Assembly (NCBI GenBank): GCA_039179985.1
Contig: JBCDED010000001.1
Coordinates: 1 to 64,000 of the forward strand
Origin: JBCCMQ01 sp039179985
Lineage (GTDB): Bacteria; Pseudomonadota; Alphaproteobacteria; Rhodobacterales; Rhodobacteraceae
Length of the DNA: 64,000 bases
Direction: 5' to 3'
The notes under the pieces are model-generated. The model saw only the letters and a program-made list of their open reading frames with translations, searched no databases and had not been told where the DNA came from. Each line of letters begins with the position of its first letter. Position 1 is the stretch's first letter. Shown here one piece after another: positions 24,057 to 32,495 of the stretch. The position numbers and the translations under genes are program-made.

Positions 24057-25876
24057 TGGCACCCGGATTGAACGGTCTCTGGACCGGGCGGGGCCTGGCG
24101 GTGCGCCTTGTCGCGATGCTGACAATTGCGCTTTTGCCGATTGGTGCGATCGCTATCTGGCAATCTATCCTGTCTCTGAAGAACGCGCAGGAACGGACCG
24201 AACTGTTGCTGTTGTCGCTGACCGATCAGGAGGTTCTGGGGGAAGCACGGCTTGTTTACAGTGCGCTTGGTGCGGCAGAGGCCCTTGGCGCGGTGGTGCC
24301 CGATCTCTTGGACGACCCCGACGCACCGGAGGCCTGCAACCGGCACCTTGGCGAGGTTGCCGCCCATACCGATCTTTTCGCCTTTGCGGCCTTTGTCCTT
24401 CCCGAAGGTCTGATGGCGTGCTCGTCGACGGGCCAGATGATCGACCTGTCCCGCGTGCCCAGCATCCGGTCTTTGCTGGCCCGGCCCAGGGGCCGCGTTG
24501 ACGTCATCGCCCGCGGCACGGTCACGGGGGCGCCAGAGCTGTTCGTGACCCGGCCCGCTTACAACAGCGAAGGCACACTGAAAGGCTACGTATCGCTCTC
24601 AATCCCCTATGACCGTTTTGTCTCGGCCTCTGACGGACCGGCACGCGACCAACCCCTCGGGCTGGTTATGTTTAACGCGGATGGGCAGATCATTTCCGCC
24701 GAAAACCCCGTCGATGCGCTGACGGACCGGTTGCCGCGCGAGGAACGGTTGCCGCGCGAGGACAGTCTGCTGGATTTCGTCGGCGGGCCCCCTGCGGCCT
24801 TCACTGCCGAGAACCTGAGTGGGCGGCGAGTGAGCTTTGCGGTAACACCGGTGGTTCCGGACGTGCTTTATGCGGTTGGAACATGGGAAAAGGGCAATGG
24901 CGGCGTGACCGCCTACGATCTGCCGATCGCCACCTGGGGCGCGCCGATCGTCATGTGGGTCGTCAGCCTGCTGGTGGCCGCTGTCGCCATGCACAGGCAG
25001 GTGCTGCGGCCAATCCGGAAACTGGGGCGGCAGATGGCGCGGTTTGCCAAGGAACGCCATCTTCCTGAGGCCTCGGAGCCAAAAGAGATGCCGCGCGAAC
25101 TTCTGCAGATCGAAGCGGACTTTCTGGCAATGGCCTCAACGCTGATTGAAGACGAGGAAGCGTTGGAAGACGCATTGCGGGACAAAAACGTTCTGCTCAA
25201 GGAAGTCCACCACCGAGTAAAGAACAACCTCCAGCTCATATCGTCTATCATGAGCATGCAGATCCGCCGCGCCCATAGCGTCGAAACGAAGGCCGTCTTG
25301 GGCAGATTGCAGCAACGGGTGCTCGGCCTCGCGACGATCCACCGCAACCTTTACCAGACTGAAAACCTCGGACGGGTGAACGCTGCCGACCTTCTGCGCG
25401 AGATCATCAACCAACTGGTGATCGTGGGCGGGGACCGGGCACTACAAACGGAAGTCAGTCTTAACGATGTGATCCTCGAACCCGACCAGGCTGTTCCGCT
25501 TTCCCTTTTGTCTGCCGAAGCTGTCACAAATGCGCTCAAATATGTAGGCAACCCCGAGGGTGAACCGCCACGGCTCTGGATAACGCTGAAACGGGACAGC
25601 GACGAGGATATCCGGCTCGAAGTCGTCAATACGCTTCCACCGGGGAACATGAAACTGCCGGAGGACCCGGAGGCAAGCGGCCTCGGTACGCTTCTGATTG
25701 ATGCCTTCTGCCGACAACTTGGCGCGGTATCAGACACTTCAAAAAATGACGAGACCTACCGACTCACCGCCCGGTTCCAGGTCAGAAACCACGAAGAGTC
25801 CGCAGTCGCCGACAACCGTTCGGACCATCTAAAGCACCTTTCAACACCCAAAGCTGCTGCCGAGGCTGCGGAGTAG
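24056..25876 (+). CDS. Membrane-bound sensor histidine kinase, HisKA_2 (PhyK-like)
   Basis: 606-residue kinase. One membrane helix at about residues 16-37 and another at about 297-317 enclose a large periplasmic sensor region; a HAMP-like segment follows (LRPIRKLGRQMARFAKERHLPE). The HisKA_2 box KEVHHRVKNNLQLISS is near residue 383 and the N-box LSAEAVTNALKY near 490, with GLGTLLIDAFCRQLGA at the G-box. This class phosphorylates PhyR in alphaproteobacteria, and the location next to nepR/phyR supports that role. The start at 24056 has a GGAG site nine bases upstream; an upstream in-frame start at 24005 is less likely. Confidence 0.9.
   Translation: MAPGLNGLWTGRGLAVRLVAMLTIALLPIGAIAIWQSILSLKNAQERTELLLLSLTDQEVLGEARLVYSALGAAEALGAVVPDLLDDPDAPEACNRHLGEVAAHTDLFAFAAFVLPEGLMACSSTGQMIDLSRVPSIRSLLARPRGRVDVIARGTVTGAPELFVTRPAYNSEGTLKGYVSLSIPYDRFVSASDGPARDQPLGLVMFNADGQIISAENPVDALTDRLPREERLPREDSLLDFVGGPPAAFTAENLSGRRVSFAVTPVVPDVLYAVGTWEKGNGGVTAYDLPIATWGAPIVMWVVSLLVAAVAMHRQVLRPIRKLGRQMARFAKERHLPEASEPKEMPRELLQIEADFLAMASTLIEDEEALEDALRDKNVLLKEVHHRVKNNLQLISSIMSMQIRRAHSVETKAVLGRLQQRVLGLATIHRNLYQTENLGRVNAADLLREIINQLVIVGGDRALQTEVSLNDVILEPDQAVPLSLLSAEAVTNALKYVGNPEGEPPRLWITLKRDSDEDIRLEVVNTLPPGNMKLPEDPEASGLGTLLIDAFCRQLGAVSDTSKNDETYRLTARFQVRNHEESAVADNRSDHLKHLSTPKAAAEAAE
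24728..24763 (+). repeat. 18-bp tandem duplication inside the kinase gene
   Basis: Two adjacent 18-bp units (24728-24745 and 24746-24763) differ at one base and encode RLPREE-RLPRED in the sensor region near residue 230. A recent in-frame duplication is the simplest explanation. Confidence 0.85.
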
Positions 25877-25997
25877 GCGCAAGGGCCCGGTCCAAAGGCG
25901 TCGGCGCCTGCAAAAACCGCCAGACTGCTTTCAGTGCCCATGGTCTTTTATACCAATCGGTGAAACACTCTTGCTGCTGGGTGGTGAGGGGAATGAG

Positions 25998-26291
25998 ATG
26001 GCGGTCAGGACGTGCAACTATCAAAAGAGGATTTCGGCAGAGGAACGTGAACTGGCGGCGCACGAGACGTCGTGCAGCCACTGTGGCGTTCTGTTGAAAG
26101 ACCTTGTTCTGGTGGGCAAGCACCTTGAGGTTTGCGGAGAGGAATTCATGGGCGACCCGACAACGGGCGAACGGGAATTTACTACGATTGTCTTGTGTCC
26201 GGACTGCCATGAGGAACATCACCTCGATGCCAATGGCCGCCACAATCCCTGTATCGTGAAGGCGCGGCAAAGCCGCGAAGGGATTGTCTGA
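25998..26291 (+). CDS. Small putative zinc-binding protein, unknown family
   Basis: 97-residue protein with a CxxC pair (CSHCG, about residues 25-29), a lone Cys (EVCGEE) and a CxxCHxxHH cluster (CPDCHEEHH, near residue 72), followed by HNPCIVK. The pattern suggests one or two zinc sites, reminiscent of zinc-ribbon or HNH-type fingers, but I do not recognise the family. The ATG at 25998 follows a GAGGGG site. It stands alone between the kinase and SbmA genes. Composition is normal for this genome, so I treat it as a real gene. Confidence 0.6.
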   Translation: MAVRTCNYQKRISAEERELAAHETSCSHCGVLLKDLVLVGKHLEVCGEEFMGDPTTGEREFTTIVLCPDCHEEHHLDANGRHNPCIVKARQSREGIV

Positions 26292-26449
26292 GCGCGGCGC
26301 ACCCGCCCGGTTTTTGTTCGCCCGATGATGGCCGCCTGCCTGTGATGGCGGGAAATCCTTGCCTCTTGGCGGGGCATGCCATTTTCTACAGCGGATAAAC
26401 CCCGCAGGCCGTGGGTCAGGCGCCGCGCCGCAACAAAAAAGGACCGTGG

Positions 26450-27664
26450 ATGTTCGAGTCGTTCTTTCCGAAGCCCAAGCTCTTCGTCATTTCGGCCGCA
26501 GTCTGGGCGCTGGTTGCCATACTGCTCTGGCACTTCGTGGTCCGCGATTGGGCCGTGCCCGCCGACACAGCCGAGGGCGCCGAAGGCGAGGCGGACCGCG
26601 TCTTTCTCTATCTCTACAACTTCGTTTGCTACGCTGCCTTCGCCGTCTACTGGATGGCGCAGTCGAACCACCGTTGGGCACGCTGGTCCGTGGGCGGCTC
26701 CGCGCTGATCATCTTTGCCATCTGGTTCCAGGTACAGCTCGATGTGATGATCAACGAGTGGTTCGGCGAGTTTTACAACACCGTGCAGGTGGCGCTTGCC
26801 GAGCCGGGCGCCGTGGAAGCCGCAGACTACTACCGCCAGCTCTTTACCTTCCTCCAGATCGCGCTTGTGTTCATCTTCGTTGCCGTCGTCAGCGCGTTCT
26901 TTACCTCGCACTACGTCTTCCGCTGGCGCACGGCCATGAACGACCGCTACGTCGCGCTCTGGCCGAGGATCCGGCACATCGAGGGCGCTTCGCAGCGGAT
27001 CCAGGAAGACACCATGCGCTTTGCCGCGATCATGGAGGGGCTGGGGTCGCGGTTCATCGATTCCATCATGACGCTACTGGCCTTCCTGCCGATCCTCTGG
27101 GGGCTGTCATCCTATGTCACAGAATTGCCCATCATCGGTGCGGTGCCGCAGGCGTTGGTCTTCGTTGCGATCATCTGGTCGGTCGTCGGCACCACGCTTC
27201 TCGCGCTCGCGGGCTACCGGCTGCCAGGGCTTGAGTTTCGCAACCAGCGGGTCGAAGCGGCCTTCCGGAAAGAGCTGGTGCTCGGCGAAGACAAGGAAGA
27301 CCGGGCGCAACCGCCGACGTTAAACGAGCTTTTCTCGAATGTCCGGCGCAACTATTTTCGGCTCTATCTCAACTACCTTTACTTCAATATCGCCCGCTAC
27401 GGATACCTGCAGGCGGGCGTGATCCTGCCCTATATCGCCCTGGGCCCCACGATCATCGCGGCGGGGTTCACCCTGGGCGTGATGCAGCAGATCATCCGCG
27501 CCTTCGGCCGCGTGGAAAACTCGTTCCAGTTCCTTGTGAATTCCTGGACGACCATCGTTGAACTGATGTCGATCTACAAACGTCTCGCGGCTTTCGAACG
27601 CGCCATCGCTGGCGACGAGCAGGCTGCCATCGAGTTCGAAACGATGCGTACGTCGGAAAGCTAG
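26450..27664 (+). CDS. SbmA/BacA-type peptide transporter
   Basis: 404-residue inner-membrane protein of the SbmA/BacA family, proton-driven importers of peptide antibiotics such as microcins, bleomycin and proline-rich peptides; in some alphaproteobacteria BacA is needed for host association. The start MFESFFPKPKLF, the motif WRTAMNDRYVALW (about 160-175), EGASQRIQEDTMRFA and the LNYLYFNIARYGYLQAGV stretch are family hallmarks. About seven membrane helices; the ATPase domain of the related ABCD-like exporters is absent, as expected. An AAGGA site precedes the ATG at 26450. It converges on the tRNA gene. Confidence 0.93.
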   Translation: MFESFFPKPKLFVISAAVWALVAILLWHFVVRDWAVPADTAEGAEGEADRVFLYLYNFVCYAAFAVYWMAQSNHRWARWSVGGSALIIFAIWFQVQLDVMINEWFGEFYNTVQVALAEPGAVEAADYYRQLFTFLQIALVFIFVAVVSAFFTSHYVFRWRTAMNDRYVALWPRIRHIEGASQRIQEDTMRFAAIMEGLGSRFIDSIMTLLAFLPILWGLSSYVTELPIIGAVPQALVFVAIIWSVVGTTLLALAGYRLPGLEFRNQRVEAAFRKELVLGEDKEDRAQPPTLNELFSNVRRNYFRLYLNYLYFNIARYGYLQAGVILPYIALGPTIIAAGFTLGVMQQIIRAFGRVENSFQFLVNSWTTIVELMSIYKRLAAFERAIAGDEQAAIEFETMRTSES

Positions 27665-27683
27665 GCGGACAATCTAGGAAGGC

Positions 27684-27760
27684 TGGTAGCGGAGGAGGGA
27701 CTTGAACCCCCGACACAAGGATTATGATTCCTCTGCTCTAACCAACTGAGCTACTCCGCC
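27684..27760 (-). tRNA. tRNA-Met (CAT), elongator type
   Basis: 77-nt cloverleaf including an encoded CCA end. The acceptor stem is GGCGGAG/CTCCGCT, the D-arm GCTC-AGTTGGTTA-GAGC, the anticodon loop ATCATAA with CAT, and the T-arm GGGGG-TTCAAGT-CCCTC. The G1-C72 pair fits elongator Met rather than the initiator. A lysidine-modified Ile2 tRNA also has CAT, but the overall sequence matches elongator tRNA-Met. Confidence 0.95.
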
Positions 27761-27798
27761 AAGAGCGAGGGGCTGATTAAGCGAGGGGTGTTGAGGCG

Positions 27799-28272
27799 TC
27801 AAGCGGAAATGCGGGCGCAGCAGCCGGCGCCTGTTCCGCTTTCCAGCCAGATGGTCACCGGCCCATCGTTTACCAGCGAAACCTCCATGTCGGCCCCGAA
27901 TTTTCCAGTGGCCACATGGGCCAGGTCTTTGCTCAGGGCTTCGGCGAAGTGAAGGTAGAGCCGCTCGCCATCGGTGGGGGTTGCGGCGCTGGAAAAGCCT
28001 GGGCGGTTGCCGCGCGAGGTGTCGGCGGCCAGCGTGAACTGGCTGACAACCAATGCACCGCCACCGATATCCCGGACAGAGCGGTTCATGCGTCCTGTGT
28101 CGTCACGGAAGATGCGCAGCTTGGCGGCTTTGGCGGCCAGTTGTTCGGCCTCGGCTTCGGTATCGCCCGCCATGGCGCAGACGAGGATCAAAAGGCCCTC
28201 GCCCGTCTCGCCGATCACATCGCCGCCAACGCGCACGCTGGCCGCGCTGACCCGCTGCAAAAGCGCTCTCAC
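27799..28272 (-). CDS. dtd: D-aminoacyl-tRNA deacylase
   Basis: 157-residue DTD enzyme, which hydrolyses D-amino acids from mischarged tRNAs as a proofreading step in the cytoplasm. The start MRALLQRVSAASVRVGG, the SQFTLAAD motif near residue 78 and the NDGPVTIWLES motif near 135 (the Gly-cisPro-type loop is GPVT) are diagnostic. It overlaps the upstream pfkB gene by 4 bases (ATGA). The last ten residues (GAGCCARISA) go slightly beyond the usual end. A tRNA-Met gene follows on the same strand. Confidence 0.96.
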   Translation of the reverse strand: MRALLQRVSAASVRVGGDVIGETGEGLLILVCAMAGDTEAEAEQLAAKAAKLRIFRDDTGRMNRSVRDIGGGALVVSQFTLAADTSRGNRPGFSSAATPTDGERLYLHFAEALSKDLAHVATGKFGADMEVSLVNDGPVTIWLESGTGAGCCARISA

Positions 28273-29189
28273 AGTTCTTTGGCCCAGGGCGGATTGGCGC
28301 CCGCGCGAGAGACCGTGACAGCGGCAGCGCGGATGCCGAGCGTGATCGCGGCGCGGATCTGGTCTTCGCTGAGATCGGGCAGGGCGCCTTTCGTTAGTGC
28401 GCCATGGAGTTCCAGGGCGGCCATTACACCCGCGTTGAACGTGTCGCCCGCGCCAACGGTGTCGATCACCTCGACGCTGCGGGCCGGCACCTTTACGCGG
28501 TGCGCGCCGGTATACCCGGTGGCCCCGTCCGCGCCTTCGGTGATCAGAACGAGCGATGCGCCACCCTCCAGCAGGCTTTCGGCCAGATCGTCGGTGGCAC
28601 CCGCGCCCTTCAGCCAGTGCAGGTCTTCGTCCGAGAGTTTGATGATGTCGCTCGCGGCCAGCATTCGGGCCAGCCGCGCACGGTAGCTGTCCTCATCGGT
28701 GATGAATCCGGGCCGGATGTTGGGGTCGATCATGATGGCGCGGCCCGGACTTTCGCGGAGCAAGAGCGCCTCATAGGCCTCGGCGCAGGGTTCCACGGCA
28801 AGGCTGATGCCGCCGAAAAAGAGCGCATTTGTATCGCCGAGGTTCCGGGGCAGATCGTCCGGCGACAAGCAGCGTCCGGCAGTGCCTTCGTCGTAAAAGG
28901 CATAGCGCGCCTGTCCGTCGGTCAGCGTCACAAAGGCCAGTGTCGTTGGCCGGTCCGACAGCGCGGCATGCCGTGCGTCGACACCCGAGGCCGCCAGCCC
29001 GTCCTGCAGGATCTGACCAAAAAGATCGCGCGAAAGTCCGGAAAAGAACCCTGCCTTCGCCCCAAGCCGCCCGAGTGCGATGGCGGTATTGAACACCGCA
29101 CCGCCCGCATAGGGCGCAAACGCGGCTTCGCCGGCTTGCGTCTGCCTGGGCAGCATGTCGATCAGCGCTTCGCCGCAACACAAGATCAT
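28269..29189 (-). CDS. PfkB-family carbohydrate kinase (fructokinase-like)
   Basis: 306-residue ribokinase-fold sugar kinase. It begins MILCCGEALIDMLP, has the PfkB signature 1 region (GGAVFNTAIALGRLGAKAGF, about 28-48) and ends with signature 2 DTVGAGDTFNAGVMAAL (about residue 240), whose second Asp is the catalytic base. Substrate is probably fructose or a related hexose; position-specific residues do not settle it. It is translationally coupled to dtd and lies 61 bp behind the zinc-ribbon gene of the TelA cassette. Confidence 0.88.
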   Translation of the reverse strand: MILCCGEALIDMLPRQTQAGEAAFAPYAGGAVFNTAIALGRLGAKAGFFSGLSRDLFGQILQDGLAASGVDARHAALSDRPTTLAFVTLTDGQARYAFYDEGTAGRCLSPDDLPRNLGDTNALFFGGISLAVEPCAEAYEALLLRESPGRAIMIDPNIRPGFITDEDSYRARLARMLAASDIIKLSDEDLHWLKGAGATDDLAESLLEGGASLVLITEGADGATGYTGAHRVKVPARSVEVIDTVGAGDTFNAGVMAALELHGALTKGALPDLSEDQIRAAITLGIRAAAVTVSRAGANPPWAKEL

Positions 29190-29250
29190 CGCGCAATCCT
29201 CCAGTGGTCCGGCAAGGTGTAGGACCTGCGCGGCAAATCGGCAATGGCGA

Positions 29251-30372
29251 CTAGAAGGAGGTCTGGAACTGGGCCTCGTTCATGGCCATCCCATAGCCGA
29301 TGGCTGCGGCAATGAGGGCGACGACGATCACGGCAATTGCGATCTTGAAGGCAGACCAGGGCCGTTCGCCCTGCACACGGCCCGTCTGACCGTTGACAAC
29401 AAAGCGGTAGCTCTTGCCACGGTAGCGATAGGCCGCGACCCAGACGGGCAGAAGGATGTGCTTGAAGGTCACATCAGAGACCGCGCTTTCCATGGTGGCG
29501 ATCTGCTGGCGGTCGCCCCCGATATCGAAGCGCACGTCGCGCGCGATCTGTGCATCCATGACGGCGCGCGCTTCGCTAAGACCGTCTTCGAGCGTGATCG
29601 TATAACCCTCGGCGCGGAACCCGGCCAGGTAGTCGGCGGTGTAGGGTTCGAGTGCGGACAAGTCCCAGGGCTGCAGCGCGTCGGTGAACGTTTTCGGTAG
29701 TGAGCGGGCGGCGAGGATCAGAACGTCATCGAAGAATCTCGCGACCCGGCCCGAGACGGCTTTCCAGCGGATCTTGCGCACAACTTCTTGCCTGGTCTCA
29801 TTGCCGCGCCGCACAGTGCGCGTCTCGGTATAGACTGTCCCGCGCTGGCCAGTGTAGTGCGTTTTCGTATCGGCATCGAAGGTCCAGAAGGGCACGTAAA
29901 TCCCTTCCATCCGCCGACCCTTGCGGGCGTATTTCGTCAGCCCATTTGGCGCAAACCAGAGCCGCCCAAGCCAGGATGTCATCGCGCCATGGGCGTCACG
30001 TTCGCATAGCGCAAAGGGAATTACGCCACGCGGTTTGATGTGGCGGTGCGTGCCGGTGCTGGTCACCACGGGCGAGGCGCAGAAAGGACATTCGGCAGCA
30101 TGGACGTTTTCATCGAATTCCACCTGTGCGCCGCAGTTCTCGCAGGACAGAACGCGCGTTTCCTCGAACTCGATGGCGTCACGGTTTTGGAGTCCCACCT
30201 CAAGTGCGATTTCCCGGATTGGCGCTGCTGACGCACGGTTTTCCAGGGGCTTTTCAAACCCGCAGTGATCGCACACAAGCTTATCGCCGCCAGGCGAAAA
30301 CCGCAGGTCGGCGCCGCATTGTTCGCAGGGAAACCGGTGGTCGCTTTCGGCCGAGTCCAGCATGGGGTTCAT
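29251..30372 (-). CDS. Zinc-ribbon membrane protein of the TelA/SPFH cassette (YdjG-like)
   Basis: 373-residue protein. Two zinc ribbons lie at the N-terminus: CEQCGADLRF...CDHCG (about 16-37) and CENCGAQVEF...CPFC (about 76-98). A central soluble domain follows, with YVPFWTFDADTKTHYTGQRG near residue 175 and HILLPVWVAAYRYRGKSYRFVVNGQTG near 310, then a single C-terminal membrane helix (IAIAVIVVALIAAAIGYG). This layout is seen in YdjG-type proteins of Bacillus that are linked to SPFH partners, and it is often misannotated as a PriA-like helicase. Here it is the last gene of a stress cassette, 21 bp behind the SPFH gene. Confidence 0.75.
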   Translation of the reverse strand: MNPMLDSAESDHRFPCEQCGADLRFSPGGDKLVCDHCGFEKPLENRASAAPIREIALEVGLQNRDAIEFEETRVLSCENCGAQVEFDENVHAAECPFCASPVVTSTGTHRHIKPRGVIPFALCERDAHGAMTSWLGRLWFAPNGLTKYARKGRRMEGIYVPFWTFDADTKTHYTGQRGTVYTETRTVRRGNETRQEVVRKIRWKAVSGRVARFFDDVLILAARSLPKTFTDALQPWDLSALEPYTADYLAGFRAEGYTITLEDGLSEARAVMDAQIARDVRFDIGGDRQQIATMESAVSDVTFKHILLPVWVAAYRYRGKSYRFVVNGQTGRVQGERPWSAFKIAIAVIVVALIAAAIGYGMAMNEAQFQTSF

Positions 30373-30393
30373 AGCCCTCGGTGGAGTGTTCGA

Positions 30394-31509
30394 TCAGGTG
30401 CCCGGAGGCGGCGGCGGCATGACGGTGAAAAGCTGAGCCAGTTCCGGCACATCCTCTGCGCGCATCCAGCCATCTTGCCCGGCGGTCCACACATGGGTTT
30501 GGCGCGTCAGGCTGCCGTCGCTGACCTTGCGCCCGAGATCGGCCTTCGAGAATGGCCCTGAGGTCTGACCGTTTTCGGCGATGTGCCAGACATGCTCGAC
30601 CGGAGGCGGGGGCGGGGCCGGGGGGGCGGCTGGTGCCGCTGCTGGGGCGCGCTGGCCCCAGGGGCCCGCCATCTGACCGGCCATGGCCATACCCATGCCT
30701 GCACCAAGCCCGGCGGCCATCCCGCCGCCGGCGGGGTTGGTCGCTGCAGCGGTCATGGCTTCGGCGGCAGAATACTGGGTGAATTTGCCCAGATCGCCCG
30801 CCAGACCCATGGACGTCCGTTTGTCGAGCGCCGCTTCCACCGCGGGCGGCAGCGAGATGTTCTCGATGTAAAGTTCGGGCAGTTCCAGCCCGTATTCCTT
30901 TATCGTGCCGCTGATCTCGGTCGCGATCAGTTTGCCCAGATCGGCGGTATTCGCGGCCATGTCCAGAACCGGTATGCCCGAACCCGCAATCACGCGCGAG
31001 AACTCCTGCACAATGATGTTGCGGATCTGGAAGCTGATCTCATCCATGGTGAACTCGCCGTCGGTGCCGACGATTTCTATGAGGAACCGCGCTGGGTCTA
31101 TCACGCGGACCGAATAGGTGCCGAACGCTCTGATGCGCGTCGGTCCGAATTCCGGGTCGCGCATCATGATTGGGTTCTTCGTGCCCCACTTGAGATCTGT
31201 GAAGCGGCGGGTGGACACGAAATAGATTTCCGATTTGAACGGCGAGCGAAACCCGTGGTCCCAGTGCTGCAGTGTGGTCATGACCGGCATGTTGTTGGTC
31301 TCGAGCATGTAGAGACCCGGCGTGAACACATCGGCCAGTTGCCCTTCGTGGACAAAGACCGCGGACTGGCCTTCGCGGACCGTCAGCTTGGCGCCATACT
31401 TGATCTCGTGACCGTGGCGTTCAAACCGCCAGACCATGGTGTCGCGCGTGTCGTCCACCCAGTGGATGACGTCGATGAATTCGCCACTCAGGAAATCGAA
31501 AATGCTCAT
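30394..31509 (-). CDS. SPFH-domain protein with C-terminal GYF_2 domain (YdjI-like)
   Basis: 371-residue protein. Residues 1-240 form an SPFH/virion-core-like domain (MSIFDFLSGEFIDVIHW start; YGAKLTVREGQSAVFVHEGQ; FGTYSVRVIDPARF); 245-300 is Gly/Ala/Met-rich, 300-315 Pro-rich, and about 318-365 is a GYF_2 module (WHIAENGQTSGPF...WTAGQDGWMRAEDV) that would bind proline-rich partners. The tail ends in a Pro run (PPPPPGT). SPFH proteins scaffold membrane microdomains. The start at 31509 was chosen because the longer frame only adds a basic, low-complexity extension over the gene gap. It belongs to the TelA cassette. Confidence 0.82.
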   Translation of the reverse strand: MSIFDFLSGEFIDVIHWVDDTRDTMVWRFERHGHEIKYGAKLTVREGQSAVFVHEGQLADVFTPGLYMLETNNMPVMTTLQHWDHGFRSPFKSEIYFVSTRRFTDLKWGTKNPIMMRDPEFGPTRIRAFGTYSVRVIDPARFLIEIVGTDGEFTMDEISFQIRNIIVQEFSRVIAGSGIPVLDMAANTADLGKLIATEISGTIKEYGLELPELYIENISLPPAVEAALDKRTSMGLAGDLGKFTQYSAAEAMTAAATNPAGGGMAAGLGAGMGMAMAGQMAGPWGQRAPAAAPAAPPAPPPPPVEHVWHIAENGQTSGPFSKADLGRKVSDGSLTRQTHVWTAGQDGWMRAEDVPELAQLFTVMPPPPPGT

Positions 31510-31534
31510 GGTCTGTGGTCCTTTCGGCCGCTGA

Positions 31535-32488
31535 TCAACTTTCGCCTCCGACAAGCTCGGTCGCGATGGTTTCGACAATGGGTCGCGCCTCGGCCGCACT
31601 CATGCCCGGTGTAAGCCGCCGATCGTAGAGAATCTGTAGCAAAAGGTCGTCGTGGCTCGTCAAAAGCGCGAATTCCTCATCGTCGTTGAAGATGGATGGA
31701 CGCGCCTGCGGGCTGTCGTTGGCCAGGCCCATGGCCTGCGCCATTTCCTCGTGGATGCAGGACCGGCGCAAAAGCGAGGGGTGCTCGTCCCGGATGATAA
31801 TCAGGGCCTGGCGGTAGACCTCCGGATCGCGCGGGTCCGAGAAAGCATAGGCCAGGCAATAGATTGAGCGCGGCATCTGCAGGATCGTGTTGATCTCGAT
31901 GGGCGAGATATCCGGGATCAGTTGCGACAGTGTTGCCGACCCGTTCAGACGCTCGTCCTCGTTGAGGATCAGAACATGCATATTGCCGCCCGACGACACC
32001 CGGCGCACGGGCTGGGTGGCATGGCTGCTGAGGCGCGCGGCCACACGGTCGACCTCGGTGATATCCGCATTCCGCCGCTCTGCTTGCACGCCGGGGCCGA
32101 AGGTGACCTGCACGCGTACGGGGCCTTCCCACCGGCGCAGGCGGCTCGCGGTCTGGCGGGCTACGACGCGCCCGTTTTCGGTGGTGTACTCGTCAAAGAG
32201 GGCGATTTGCATGAAGTTGTCCGACAGCGTTCGCGCGCCGTAGGGCGTGTCAGGGCCGCCGCCATCGGTCCGCAGGAGGCCGCGTGCGCTAAGATCGTTC
32301 TCAAGCCGCGTGTAGTAGGACCGCAGGGCTCGGCTTTCGGCGCTGGGGCCCACCTGCAAGGCGTTGCCACCGGCGGCGCTGTTTGCGGTGTCCGGCGCGA
32401 TGCGGCCGTCGAGCGGATCGCAGGCGGCGATGAGTAGGCTTGCTGCGGCCAGAAAGGCCGCAGATCTGTATTTCTGGCTTCGTCCCAA
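31535..32488 (-). CDS. DUF2927 lipoprotein with HExxQ motif
   Basis: 317-residue protein. The lipobox LIAAC places the lipidated Cys at residue 23 when the TTG at 32488 is used as start, eight bases after the telA stop; no ATG is available between telA and the signal peptide. The C-terminal half carries SIYCLAYAFSD and CIHEEMAQAMGL, a zincin-like HEExxQ motif characteristic of DUF2927, followed by SIFNDDEEFALLTSHDD. It may be an inactive or unusual metallopeptidase on the periplasmic side. It sits between telA and the SPFH gene, 25 bp before the latter. Confidence 0.78.
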   Translation of the reverse strand: MGRSQKYRSAAFLAAASLLIAACDPLDGRIAPDTANSAAGGNALQVGPSAESRALRSYYTRLENDLSARGLLRTDGGGPDTPYGARTLSDNFMQIALFDEYTTENGRVVARQTASRLRRWEGPVRVQVTFGPGVQAERRNADITEVDRVAARLSSHATQPVRRVSSGGNMHVLILNEDERLNGSATLSQLIPDISPIEINTILQMPRSIYCLAYAFSDPRDPEVYRQALIIIRDEHPSLLRRSCIHEEMAQAMGLANDSPQARPSIFNDDEEFALLTSHDDLLLQILYDRRLTPGMSAAEARPIVETIATELVGGES

Positions 32489-32495
32489 GTCTTGC

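Noticed and set aside
29251..30372. PriA-like helicase annotation for the zinc-ribbon protein
   Set aside because: Only the zinc ribbons resemble PriA; there is no helicase motif, and a C-terminal membrane helix is present.
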